Source: Desulfuromonadaceae bacterium
GTDB lineage: Bacteria > Desulfobacterota > Desulfuromonadia > Geobacterales > Pseudopelobacteraceae
DNA: 64,000 nt
NCBI GenBank assembly: GCA_028683855.1
Contig: JAQUHA010000012.1
Span: 1 to 64,000, forward strand
Direction of reading: 5' to 3'
Shown: in pieces, positions 28,364-36,225 of the stretch
How the letters are laid out: each line of letters opens with the position of its first letter
How positions within the stretch are numbered: the first letter of the stretch is position 1
Program-made: the position numbers and the translations under genes
Notes under the pieces: generated by a model
What the model saw: only the letters and a program-made list of their open reading frames with translations
Databases searched by the model: none
Told to the model about the DNA's origin: nothing

Positions 28364-29604
28364 GAATTTCAACATTGAGCATAGGTGATGAACTGATCTG
28401 CGGAGAGGTAACGGACACCAACGCCGGCACAATCGCCGCAACCCTCCTCAATGAAGGCTTAAGAATCCAGCGGCATCTTGCCGTCGGGGACAACGAGCAG
28501 GATATTATCGGAGCTTTGAATGATCTGGGGCGGATAAGTGATGCGGTTATTATCACCGGAGGTCTTGGACCGACAGCTGACGACATGACATCCAGAGCAG
28601 CAGCTCGTTCAACAGGGAGACGGCTTATTATAAATGAAGTCGCTCGAAACCACGTTCGTAGAATGTCCGAAAAACTCGAAAATCTCATCGTATGCCCTCT
28701 TGGTGACAAGCAGGCGATGATCCCCACAAAATCCGCTTTAATTCCGAACCCAAACGGAACCGCCTGCGGTTTTCACCTCATGCATAATGGCTGCTTCATG
28801 TTTTTTATGCCTGGCGTCCCCTCGGAAATGCTTGCAATGCTGAAAGAGACCGTAATTCCATTCATCACCGCTAGAGTACCCCAGAAAAGGTCAATCCGTT
28901 CGTTCACCCTTAATATATTCGGTCCCTGTGAAGCCGAGGTTGATGAACTGCTGCTCGGAATAGCCAAACCTGAACATGGTCTTACACTCGGTATATGCGT
29001 TACCTTTCCATCCATCCGCGTAACTCTGCGTGCCGAAGCCGAAAACCCCGAAGCAGCAACAGGGCTTCTTCAGGCTGCATCTGATCTTGCGATAGAGCGC
29101 CTTAAGGATTACTGCTACTCAACCGGCGAAACCGGCATGGATGAAGCTGTTGCAGCTTTATTCAGAGAAAACTCAATGACTCTCTCGCTTGCAGAGTCGT
29201 GCAGTGGCGGTCTGATTTCAAAGCGGATTACAGATATCCCGGGTAGTTCCGGCTATTTTCTGGAAGGGTTGGTTACATACTCGAACAGCGCAAAAACACG
29301 ACTTCTTGAAATCGATACCGACATACTGAACCGTTATGGTGCAGTAAGCTCCGAATGCGCCTCGGCAATGGCTAAAGGGGTTAGAAAATGCTCCGGAGCT
29401 GATATTGGACTTGCCGTTACCGGCATTGCCGGCCCGAACGGAGTCAGCGAGGAAAAACCTGCCGGCACGGTATTTATTTCGCTTGCGGCATCGGACGGCT
29501 GCTGGACAAAGCGTTTCCAGTTCAATGGGAACAGAGATGAAATACGTACACTTACCGCATGGACATCACTTGACTGGTTGCGCCGCTATCTCCTTAAACA
29601 TTAG
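28360..29604 (+). CDS. cinA: CinA family protein (nucleotide-binding domain plus NMN amidohydrolase domain)
   Basis: 414 aa. The N-terminal MoaB/CinA domain ([34 protein letters not shown]) is associated with ADP-ribose pyrophosphatase activity. The C-terminal domain ([28 protein letters not shown]) has nicotinamide-mononucleotide deamidase motifs. Together they recycle pyridine nucleotides. Coupling to larBC fits, since the nickel cofactor is built from a nicotinate nucleotide; that link is inference. Confidence 0.9.
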   Translation: MRISTLSIGDELICGEVTDTNAGTIAATLLNEGLRIQRHLAVGDNEQDIIGALNDLGRISDAVIITGGLGPTADDMTSRAAARSTGRRLIINEVARNHVRRMSEKLENLIVCPLGDKQAMIPTKSALIPNPNGTACGFHLMHNGCFMFFMPGVPSEMLAMLKETVIPFITARVPQKRSIRSFTLNIFGPCEAEVDELLLGIAKPEHGLTLGICVTFPSIRVTLRAEAENPEAATGLLQAASDLAIERLKDYCYSTGETGMDEAVAALFRENSMTLSLAESCSGGLISKRITDIPGSSGYFLEGLVTYSNSAKTRLLEIDTDILNRYGAVSSECASAMAKGVRKCSGADIGLAVTGIAGPNGVSEEKPAGTVFISLAASDGCWTKRFQFNGNRDEIRTLTAWTSLDWLRRYLLKH

Positions 29605-29722
29605 CTCTGCAGTCACTCAGACCAGAACATGGCGGCATAAATCAGACTTCTTACTATTTGACTAAAATCACTAATAATGTCAAAAAGAGCACCTGGATTT
29701 AAAAAACAAAAGGAGTCGTTAA

Positions 29723-30004
29723 ATGGCTAAAGCATCGGCACGCCACATACTTGTGGCAACAAAAGAAGCGTGTGAATCTCTTAAAACTAAAATTGAGGCG
29801 GGAGAAGATTTTGCCGCCTGTGCAAAAGAGCACTCTCAATGCCCATCAGGCAGAGATGGAGGCGCTCTTGGCGAATTCAGCCCGGGACAGATGGTAAAAG
29901 AGTTCGATACCGTTGTTTTTACCGGAGAAGTCGGTAAAGTACTCGGTCCCGTACAGACCCAGTTCGGCTATCATCTGATCGAAGTCACCAATCGCACCCC
30001 ATAA
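29723..30004 (+). CDS. ppiC: Parvulin-type peptidyl-prolyl isomerase
   Basis: 93 aa, a single parvulin domain without a signal peptide, so cytoplasmic. The motifs [32 protein letters not shown] and [20 protein letters not shown] are typical. AAAAGGAG lies upstream of the ATG. It starts 118 nt after cinA and ends 16 nt before folD. Confidence 0.92.
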   Translation: MAKASARHILVATKEACESLKTKIEAGEDFAACAKEHSQCPSGRDGGALGEFSPGQMVKEFDTVVFTGEVGKVLGPVQTQFGYHLIEVTNRTP

Positions 30005-30020
30005 ATCCGAGGAGCAGAAC

Positions 30021-30893
30021 ATGAAGTTACTTGATGGAAAAGTATGCGCGGACAGCCTTGTAGCTGATATCTCAAGGAGAGTTGCCGGATATGTTGATTC
30101 CGGACTGCGTAAACCGCACATGACCGTTATCCTGGTCGGTGAACACGCGCCAAGCGAATCCTACGTCAAGTCCAAGATTAAATCGTGCGAAAATGCCGGT
30201 TTTGAGAGCGCCCTGCTCCGGTTTCCGGAAAGTGTTACCGAAACTGAACTGCTCGAAAAAATAGCAGCGATCAACGCAGACCACGCAACCGACGGCTTGA
30301 TTGTTCAGCTTCCGGTACCAAACCATATCAACTCGCAGAACATAATAAACGCAATCGATCCGGAAAAGGATATCGACGGTTTCCATCCGACAAACTTCGG
30401 AAGAATGACCCTTGGGCAGAAGGCATTTCGACCGGCGACCGCCTACGGTATCTGCAAACTTCTCCAGTTCTACGAAATCCCTGTCAAAGCGAAGCACTGC
30501 GTAGTAATCGGACGATCAAACATAGTCGGCAAACCAATTTCCATAATGCTCTCAAACGATTTTGAAATCGGAAATGCAACAGTTACCCTCACGCACATTG
30601 AAACCCCGCGCGAACTCCTGCTGGACGAAACCAGACGCGCAGACATCATAATTGTAGCAGTCGGCATACCGGGATTTGTTACGGAGGATATGATTAAAGA
30701 TGGTGTAGTAATGATTGACGTCGGAATAAACCGCCTGCAGACCGGCAAGCTCGTAGGTGACGTTGACTTTGAAAACGTCAGCAAAAAGTGTTCATGGATA
30801 ACACCTGTACCGGGGGGTGTCGGAAGAATGACAGTCGCGGCACTTATGATCAATACGCTCATGGCGTACCAGAATAACTTTGATCTGGCATAA
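30021..30893 (+). CDS. folD: Methylenetetrahydrofolate dehydrogenase / methenyl-THF cyclohydrolase
   Basis: 290 aa bifunctional enzyme linking 5,10-methylene- and 10-formyl-tetrahydrofolate. Signature segments: [15 protein letters not shown] (catalytic lysine), [30 protein letters not shown] and [22 protein letters not shown] precedes the ATG. It works with the glycine cleavage system encoded 10 kb away, which supplies methylene-THF. It is the last gene before the hsd locus. Confidence 0.96.
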   Translation: MKLLDGKVCADSLVADISRRVAGYVDSGLRKPHMTVILVGEHAPSESYVKSKIKSCENAGFESALLRFPESVTETELLEKIAAINADHATDGLIVQLPVPNHINSQNIINAIDPEKDIDGFHPTNFGRMTLGQKAFRPATAYGICKLLQFYEIPVKAKHCVVIGRSNIVGKPISIMLSNDFEIGNATVTLTHIETPRELLLDETRRADIIIVAVGIPGFVTEDMIKDGVVMIDVGINRLQTGKLVGDVDFENVSKKCSWITPVPGGVGRMTVAALMINTLMAYQNNFDLA

Positions 30894-30917
30894 AAAGCAG
30901 AGACCTCGAACATCTGA

Positions 30918-30969
30918 AAGGGTGGCTCCGGTTACCGGCTGCCACCCCTGCTGCCACACAGCAGCTTTT
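30918..30969 (+). terminator. Hairpins downstream of folD
   Basis: GGGTGGC...GCCACCC with an inner CCGG/CCGG pairing, followed by CTGCTGCCACACAGCAGC and TTTT. The second hairpin and short T-run resemble a weak intrinsic terminator separating folD from hsdM. Confidence 0.5.
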
Positions 30970-31022
30970 CCCTCCTCCCCCAATTCTCCACACCAACCAA
31001 GCAGAACCTTACAGGAACCTTT

Positions 31023-33356
31023 ATGACCATCAACTTCTCCCAAACCGCCGCCTTTCTCTGGTCGGTTGCCGATCTGCTGCGCGGCGATTTCAAGCAGAGC
31101 CAGTATGGCCGCATCATCCTCCCCTTTACCCTGCTCCGTCGTCTTGAATGTGTGTTGGAGCAGAGCAAGCCCGCCGTGCTGGCCAAGCATGCCGAAGTCA
31201 GCACGATGAACCTGCCGGAAGAAGCCTATGAAAAGATGGTGCTGCGGGCGACGGACGAGAGTTTTTTCAACATCTCCCCCATGGATCTCTCCAAGCTGGG
31301 GGAGTCGGGGATCAAGGACAACCTGGAGAAATATATCCAGTGCTTCTCCAAAGATGCGCGGGAGATCTTCGAGTATTTCAAGTTTGCCGAGTTCATCGGT
31401 CAGCTTAATGACGCCAACCTCCTCTACAAGGTGGTGCAGAAGTTCGCCACCACCGATCTCAGTCCGCAGGCGATCTCCAACTACGAGATGGGACTGGTCT
31501 TTGAAGAGCTGATCCGGCGCTTTGCTGAAAGTTCCAATGAAACCGCCGGGGAGCACTTCACCCCGCGCGATATCGTCCGCCTCACCACTTCGCTGGTCTT
31601 TATGGAAGATGACGACGCGCTGACCCGTGACGGCATCATCCGCACCATTTATGATCCGACAGCGGGGACTGGCGGTTTTCTCTCCAGCGGCATGGAGTAC
31701 GTCTACGAACTCAACCCCAAGGCGGTGATGCGCGCCTTCGGCCAGGAGCTGAATCCCGAATCCTACGCCATCTGCAAAGCGGATATGTTGATCAAGGGGC
31801 AAGATGTCAGCCGCATCAAGCTCGGCAACACCCTCAGCAACGATCAACTCTACGCCGACAAGTTCGACTATATGCTCTCCAATCCCCCCTTTGGCGTTGA
31901 CTGGAAAAAGGTCGAGGCCGAAATCAGTGAAGAGCATACCCTCAAAGGTTTTGCCGGGCGCTTCGGTCCCGGTCTGCCCCGTGTCTCCGACGGCTCGCTC
32001 CTCTTTCTCATGCACCTGATCAGCAAACTACGCGACAGCAAGGATGGCGGCGGGCGGATCGGTATCATCCTCAACGGTTCACCGCTCTTTACCGGCGGAG
32101 CAGGTAGCGGCGAGAGCGAGATCCGCCGCTACATTCTGGAGGCCGATCTGCTGGAGGCGATTGTCGCCCTCCCGACCGATATGTTCTACAACACCGGCAT
32201 CGCCACCTATGTCTGGGTACTCTCCAACAAGAAAGAGAGTGAGCGCAAGGGAAAGGTGCAGCTGATCAACGGCGTCAACCTCTGCGGCAAGATGCGCAAG
32301 TCGCTTGGTTCCAAGCGCAATATCATGGGGGAGGATGATATCGCCACCATCACCCGCGCCTTTGGCCGTTTTGAGCGGGTTGATACCGTGACCCTCGATA
32401 AGCCGGATGAGGTGAAGAGCAACCGGGGGCGGCAGTCTGACAATCCGAAAGCAGCGGAACCGAAGACATTTTCCAGCAAGATTTTTGCCACCACCGATTT
32501 TGGCTATCGCCGCATCACCGTTGAGCGCCCCTTGCGCCTCTCGGTGCAGTTCACCAATGAACGACTGGCAGAGCTCCGCTTTGCCCCCAAACCTTTGAAT
32601 GCGCCGATGAAATGGGCCTACGAGCAGTTCGGGCTTGGTTGGGCAGATGCCAGCTATGGTGATCTGTCGGCTGTGGCGGTGGAGGTTCGTGCCTACGTCA
32701 AGGCGAATTTCAGCGATTTGAAAGAGAAGCAGATCAAAGAGCTGCTGGATAACAGGCTGTGGCACGAGCAGCGGGGACTGCTGGAGCGTGGTGAGAAGCT
32801 GCAAGTTGCTCTGGCCGGGCAGATGGGGGCTGCGGCGATCGTGGATGGTGCTTGTGATGATTTCAACGTCTTTGAAGAGGAGTTGAAAAAGGGGCTCAAG
32901 ACTACCGGTGTTAATTTGGATACGCGGGAGCGGAAGCAGCTTCTCGATGCGGTGAGCTGGAAGAACCCCGAGGCGAAAGCCGTGATTAAGAAACTGCACA
33001 AGGAGAAGGCTAACCCGCTCTATGGTCTGTTTGCTGTGGCTGGCACGGTGGTTGAGTATCAGGCCGATGGCGATCTGCGGGATAACGAGAATATTCCGCT
33101 CGACCCGTCACGCCCTGTGGTCGAGACGGTCGAGGCCTATTTCAGGAAAGAAGTCGCGCCCCATGTGCCGGATGCCTGGATTGATGCGGGTAAGCGGGAT
33201 GAGAAGGATGGAGAGCTGGGGATTGTCGGGTACGAGATTCCGTTTAATCGGCATTTTTATGTTTATACGCCGCCGAGGGATTTGGTGGAGATTGATCGGG
33301 ATCTGGATCTGGTGAGTGGGGAGATTATGGCGCTGTTGCGTGAGGTGCATTCGTGA
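31023..33356 (+). CDS. hsdM: Type I restriction-modification DNA methyltransferase subunit
   Basis: 777 aa, from the longer HsdM subfamily. The N-terminal helical HsdM_N domain ([20 protein letters not shown]) is followed by the adenine methylase with motif [14 protein letters not shown] (~213) and motif [12 protein letters not shown] (~288). A C-terminal extension of ~250 residues contains coiled-coil-like stretches. It methylates adenine in a complex with HsdS and supports cutting with HsdR. AGGAACC precedes the ATG. Base composition is visibly more GC-rich than folD and lipA on either side, which suggests transfer. Its stop overlaps hsdS. Confidence 0.95.
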   Translation: MTINFSQTAAFLWSVADLLRGDFKQSQYGRIILPFTLLRRLECVLEQSKPAVLAKHAEVSTMNLPEEAYEKMVLRATDESFFNISPMDLSKLGESGIKDNLEKYIQCFSKDAREIFEYFKFAEFIGQLNDANLLYKVVQKFATTDLSPQAISNYEMGLVFEELIRRFAESSNETAGEHFTPRDIVRLTTSLVFMEDDDALTRDGIIRTIYDPTAGTGGFLSSGMEYVYELNPKAVMRAFGQELNPESYAICKADMLIKGQDVSRIKLGNTLSNDQLYADKFDYMLSNPPFGVDWKKVEAEISEEHTLKGFAGRFGPGLPRVSDGSLLFLMHLISKLRDSKDGGGRIGIILNGSPLFTGGAGSGESEIRRYILEADLLEAIVALPTDMFYNTGIATYVWVLSNKKESERKGKVQLINGVNLCGKMRKSLGSKRNIMGEDDIATITRAFGRFERVDTVTLDKPDEVKSNRGRQSDNPKAAEPKTFSSKIFATTDFGYRRITVERPLRLSVQFTNERLAELRFAPKPLNAPMKWAYEQFGLGWADASYGDLSAVAVEVRAYVKANFSDLKEKQIKELLDNRLWHEQRGLLERGEKLQVALAGQMGAAAIVDGACDDFNVFEEELKKGLKTTGVNLDTRERKQLLDAVSWKNPEAKAVIKKLHKEKANPLYGLFAVAGTVVEYQADGDLRDNENIPLDPSRPVVETVEAYFRKEVAPHVPDAWIDAGKRDEKDGELGIVGYEIPFNRHFYVYTPPRDLVEIDRDLDLVSGEIMALLREVHS

Positions 33357-34729
33357 TGGGAGGGCGGTATCGGGCGTACAATGGTTATAAGTCTTCAGAT
33401 GTTCAGTGGTTGGGAGAAATCCCGAAACTCTGGAAAATCACGCAAATAAAACATATTGGCTGTCTTAAAGGTGGTGCAGGATTCCCCCATAGCGAGCAAG
33501 GTGTCTCTGGAGAATATCTCGATGTTCATAAGGTAAATGCACTTGGGTCCGCTGACGATAAAGGCATTCTTCAAAGTAGTGAAAACAGCATATCTGTCAA
33601 TACAGCTAGCAGGTTAGGCGCTTATATTTTTCCGGCTAATTCTATAGTTTTTGCAAAAGTAGGGGCTGCATTGCTTCTGTCTAGGATTCGGCTTGTAGGC
33701 ACTCCTGCCTGTATTGACAATAATATGATGGGACTCGTTGTAAACGAGCAAAATGATTTTAATTTTATCAGATATTCAATGTGTTTAGTGCGGTTTGATT
33801 ATTTGGTCAACCCTGGAGCTATACCGTCTCTAAATGAATTTCAAATAGGCAATTCATTTTTGGCCATACCTTCAATTGAAGAACAAAAAAAAATAGCCAA
33901 CTTCCTCGACTACGAAACCGCCAAAATCGACACCCTGATCGACAAACAACAACAACTGATCAAACTGCTGAAAGAAAAGCGTCAGGCGGTGATCAGCCAT
34001 GCGGTCACCAAAGGGCTTAATCCCGCTGCGCCGATGAAAGACTCCGGTGTTGAGTGGTTGGGGGAGGTGCCGGAGGGTTGGGTGGTAGCGTTGTTGAAAT
34101 ACTTCTGGACGGTTCTTGACTGCAAGCACATCACAGCGGAATTTGTTGATGACGGGATTCCGTTAGCTAGCATCAAAGAAGTTAAGTCTTGGATTGTAGA
34201 CTTGTCAGATGCTAAAAAAACGACAGAAAAATATTATGAACTCCTTGTTGAAGGCAACCGGAAACCACAATTTGGCGACATCATCTATAGCCGAAATGCC
34301 ACTGTGGGTGAGGCTGCATTGGTTCCTGAAGATGTTAAATTTGCAATGGGGCAAGATGTTTGTCTCCTTAAAAAACAGACTAAATTTAATTCAGAGTATT
34401 TTCTGCACCAATTAAATTCACCAGTCGTTAAGCTCCAGCTCGAAAGTTTGTTGATTGGCTCGACCTTCAAGAGAATAAATGTTGAAGAAATCAGAAATTT
34501 TTGGGTGGTTAGCCCGCCAATTGAAGAACAGAATGAAATAGCAGATTTCTTACAGTCCAAATCTAATCGATACGAGAAACTTATAAAAAAAGCAGAGACG
34601 GCAATTGTATTAATGCAAGAACGTCGCACCGCGCTCATCTCTGCCGCTGTCACCGGCAAGATCGATGTTCGCAACTGGCAACCGGCAGGTGGAGAGAGGC
34701 TAACCCCTCCCAGCCTCCCCTTAACTTAA
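33356..34729 (+). CDS. hsdS: Type I restriction-modification specificity subunit
   Basis: 457 aa from ATG 33356 (TGATG overlap with hsdM); a GTG one codon earlier is equally possible. Two target-recognition domains are visible, opening with VQWLGEIPKLWKI and VEWLGEVPEGWVV. Each is followed by a conserved helical segment (LIDKQQQLIKLLKEKRQAVI, then [20 protein letters not shown]). HsdS reads a two-part DNA target. The last residues RLTPPSLPLT and the TAA stop come from a palindromic element fused to the 3' end. The coding sequence for the final ~27 native residues recurs three more times downstream. Confidence 0.95.
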   Translation: MGGRYRAYNGYKSSDVQWLGEIPKLWKITQIKHIGCLKGGAGFPHSEQGVSGEYLDVHKVNALGSADDKGILQSSENSISVNTASRLGAYIFPANSIVFAKVGAALLLSRIRLVGTPACIDNNMMGLVVNEQNDFNFIRYSMCLVRFDYLVNPGAIPSLNEFQIGNSFLAIPSIEEQKKIANFLDYETAKIDTLIDKQQQLIKLLKEKRQAVISHAVTKGLNPAAPMKDSGVEWLGEVPEGWVVALLKYFWTVLDCKHITAEFVDDGIPLASIKEVKSWIVDLSDAKKTTEKYYELLVEGNRKPQFGDIIYSRNATVGEAALVPEDVKFAMGQDVCLLKKQTKFNSEYFLHQLNSPVVKLQLESLLIGSTFKRINVEEIRNFWVVSPPIEEQNEIADFLQSKSNRYEKLIKKAETAIVLMQERRTALISAAVTGKIDVRNWQPAGGERLTPPSLPLT

Positions 34730-34793
34730 GGGGAGGAGCAAGTCAGAGATTTTCTCCCCCTCTTAGGATAAGAGGGGGTGGGGGGAGTTACGA
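34699..34793 (+). repeat. Palindromic element A1 (two hairpins) at the hsdS 3' end
   Basis: Starts GGCTAACCCCTCCC. Hairpin 1 is CCTCCCCTTAACTTAAGGGGAGG and contains the hsdS stop TAA. A spacer (CAAGTCAGAGATTTT) leads to hairpin 2, CCCCCTCTTAGGATAAGAGGGGG, and the element ends GGGGGGAGTTACGA. Elements A2 (34917-35013), A3 (35137-35233) and A4 (35357-35453) are near-identical copies within the tandem array. Confidence 0.9.
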
Positions 34794-34804
34794 GGGTTTG
34801 ACCT

Positions 34805-34948
34805 GTGAGCTTCTTAAAGAATGATTCATACTTGAGAGAACGCCGCACCGCCCTCATCTCCGCCGCCGTCACCGGCAAGATCGATGTTCGCAACTGGCAA
34901 CCGGCAGGAGGAGAGAGGCTAACCCCTCCCGGCCTCCCCTTATCTTAA
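34805..34948 (+). CDS. Chimeric minigene 1 (DUF559-like head, HsdS tail), 47 codons
   Basis: Starts at GTG with GAGGG 9 nt upstream and stops at the TAA in hairpin 1. Head: [13 protein letters not shown], matching MSFLKNDPTLKD of the DUF559 protein. Tail: [20 protein letters not shown] and then [15 protein letters not shown], matching the HsdS C-terminus. Translation is unproven. The intact start site, open frame and synonymous-only changes in the core make it more than noise. Confidence 0.45.
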   Translation: MSFLKNDSYLRERRTALISAAVTGKIDVRNWQPAGGERLTPPGLPLS

Positions 34949-35024
34949 GGGGAGGAGCAAGTCAGAGATTTTCTCCCCCTCTTAGGATAAGAGGGGGTTG
35001 GGGGGAGTTACGAGGGTTTGACCT

Positions 35025-35168
35025 GTGAGCTTCTTAAAGAATGATTCATACTTGAGAGAGCGTCGCACCGCCCTCATCTCCGCCGCCGTCACGGGCAAGA
35101 TCGATGTTCGCAACTGGCAACCGGCAGGAGGAGAGAGGCTAACCCCTCCCGGCCTCCCCTTATCTTAA
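35025..35168 (+). CDS. Chimeric minigene 2, 47 codons
   Basis: Same protein as minigene 1. It differs at three codons (GAA/GAG, CGC/CGT, ACC/ACG), all synonymous. The ribosome-binding site, GTG start and stop inside the palindrome are conserved. Confidence 0.45.
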   Translation: MSFLKNDSYLRERRTALISAAVTGKIDVRNWQPAGGERLTPPGLPLS

Positions 35169-35244
35169 GGGGAGGAGCAAGTCAGAGATTTTCTCCCCCT
35201 CTTAGGATAAGAGGGGGTTGGGGGGAGTTACGAGGGTTTGATCT

Positions 35245-35388
35245 GTGAGCTTCTTAAAGAATGATTCATACTTGAGAGAACGCCGCACAGCCCTCATCTC
35301 CGCCGCCGTCACCGGCAAGATCGACGTCCGTAACTGGCAACCGGCAGGTGGAGAGAGGCTAACCCCTCCCGGCCTCCCCTTAACTTAA
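35245..35388 (+). CDS. Chimeric minigene 3, 47 codons
   Basis: Against minigene 1 it has five synonymous changes (ACC/ACA, GAT/GAC, GTT/GTC, CGC/CGT, GGA/GGT) and one replacement in the last codon (Ser to Thr). Start site and stop are conserved. Confidence 0.45.
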   Translation: MSFLKNDSYLRERRTALISAAVTGKIDVRNWQPAGGERLTPPGLPLT

Positions 35389-35470
35389 GGGGAGGAGCAA
35401 GTCAGAGATTTTCTCCCCCTCTTAGGATAAGAGGGGGTTGGGGGGAGTTACGAGTTTGTTCTGCTCAAAA

Positions 35471-35540
35471 GGCTAACCCCTCCCGGCCTCCCCTTAATTT
35501 AAGGGGAGGAGCTAAAATCATAATCTAAGGGGAGTTATGA
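35471..35540 (+). repeat. Palindromic element A5, second hairpin lost, before DUF559
   Basis: GGCTAACCCCTCCCGGCC and hairpin CCTCCCCTTAATTTAAGGGGAGG are intact. The second hairpin is reduced to TCTAAGGGGAGTTATGA. Its end, GAGGGG, lies 7 nt before the ATG of the DUF559 gene and serves as its Shine-Dalgarno. Confidence 0.85.
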
Positions 35541-35551
35541 GGGGTTGACTT

Positions 35552-35929
35552 ATGAGCTTCTTAAAGAACGATCCGACGTTGAAAGATCGACGCAGGGAAT
35601 TGCGCCGCACGCAGACGGATGCCGAGCGAGCCTTTTGGAGCAAAGTCCGCAATGGGCAGTTTTTCGGGCTGAAGTTTTTTAGGCAGTACAGTGTTGGTCC
35701 GTATATCCTGGATTTCTACTGCCCGGCACAGAAACTTGCCGTCGAGTTGGACGGCGGCCAGCACAATCAGCCGGAAAACATTGCATACGATAATGAGCGA
35801 ACAGCCTTTCTGGCAGGTCACGGCATTTCGGTAGTGCGATTCTGGAATAATGAGGTGCTGTGCGAGATGGAAGGGGTTTTGGAGAGTCTCACCCAAAGGC
35901 TAACCCCTCCCGACCTCCCCTTACTTTAA
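35552..35929 (+). CDS. DUF559 / Vsr-like endonuclease-domain protein
   Basis: 125 aa. The DUF559 fold is complete: TQTDAERAFWSKVRNGQFFG, then FRQYSVGPYILDFYCPAQKL and AVELDGGQH. The Asp of LDFYC and the ELDGxxH motif are the PD-(D/E)xK-type catalytic candidates shared with Vsr mismatch endonucleases. It probably nicks or cuts DNA; the target is unknown. The protein ends QRLTPPDLPLL because, as in hsdS, the stop lies inside a palindromic element. Palindromes flank it on both sides and it sits within the hsd operon, between specificity and restriction genes, which is not a standard hsd component. Confidence 0.85.
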   Translation: MSFLKNDPTLKDRRRELRRTQTDAERAFWSKVRNGQFFGLKFFRQYSVGPYILDFYCPAQKLAVELDGGQHNQPENIAYDNERTAFLAGHGISVVRFWNNEVLCEMEGVLESLTQRLTPPDLPLL

Positions 35930-35940
35930 GGGGAGGAGCT
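35898..35940 (+). repeat. Palindromic element A6, half element at the DUF559 3' end
   Basis: GGCTAACCCCTCCCGACC and hairpin CCTCCCCTTACTTTAAGGGGAGG. It encodes the last residues of the DUF559 protein and its TAA. Confidence 0.85.
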
Positions 35941-35949
35941 AAAACAATA

Positions 35950-35985
35950 ACCCCACCTGTCCTCCCCTTAACTTAAGGGGAGGAC
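35950..35985 (+). repeat. Palindromic element A7, half element
   Basis: ACCCCACCTGT then hairpin TCCTCCCCTTAACTTAAGGGGAGGA, immediately after A6. Confidence 0.8.
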
Positions 35986-36019
35986 GCGAAGTTGTAACGG
36001 TGGCGGTGTTTTGGCTTTT

Positions 36020-36060
36020 GCTCCCCCTCTTAGGATAAGAGGGGGTTGGGGGGAGTTACG
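36020..36060 (+). repeat. Palindromic element A8, second-hairpin half
   Basis: CTCCCCCTCTTAGGATAAGA followed by GGGGGTTGGGGGGAGTTACG: the right half of the full element without its left half. Confidence 0.85.
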
Positions 36061-36078
36061 AGCCTGTTCTGCTCAAAA

Positions 36079-36120
36079 GGCTAACCCCTCCCGGCCTCCC
36101 CTTACTTTAAGGGGAGGAGC
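36079..36120 (+). repeat. Palindromic element A9, first-hairpin half
   Basis: GGCTAACCCCTCCCGGCC and hairpin CCTCCCCTTACTTTAAGGGGAGG. It is preceded by TTTGTTCTGCTCAAAA-like sequence, as A5 is (CTGTTCTGCTCAAAA), so the larger unit was also duplicated. Confidence 0.85.
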
Positions 36121-36184
36121 TAACACCTTAATCTAAATAAAAATGCGAAGTTACGAGCCTGTGGTGGCGGTATTTCGGTTTTAA

Positions 36185-36222
36185 ACTCCCCCTCTTAAGA
36201 TAAGAGGGGGTTGGGGGGAGTT
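36185..36222 (+). repeat. Palindromic element A10, right half, supplying the hsdR ribosome-binding site
   Basis: CTCCCCCTCTTAAGATAAGA then GGGGGTTGGGGGGAGTT, abutting ATGATG of hsdR. GGGGAG is placed correctly to act as the Shine-Dalgarno. Confidence 0.85.
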
Positions 36223-36225
36223 ATG

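Larger units (their letters stand above)
34622..35453 (+). repeat. ~220-bp tandem repeat array, four copies, between hsdS and DUF559
   Basis: Copies begin at 34622 (inside hsdS), 34841, 35061 and 35281, giving periods of 219, 220 and 220 bp; the first lacks one T in GGTTGGG. Each unit is [hsdS 3' end] - [two-hairpin palindromic element] - [head resembling the DUF559 start], and the fourth ends after the element. This is the layout expected if a segment from the hsdS tail to the DUF559 start was tandemly duplicated through shared CGxCGCAC sequence. A2 and A3 elements are identical, so expansion or conversion is recent. Confidence 0.95.

Noticed and set aside
30792-33350. Long minus-strand ORFs opposite hsdM (407, 306 aa)
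   Set aside because: They are mirror frames of GC-rich coding sequence; the plus strand encodes an intact HsdM with all motifs.
34622-36222. CRISPR array
   Set aside because: The units are ~220 bp, near-identical throughout, with no short repeats separated by unique spacers and no cas genes nearby.
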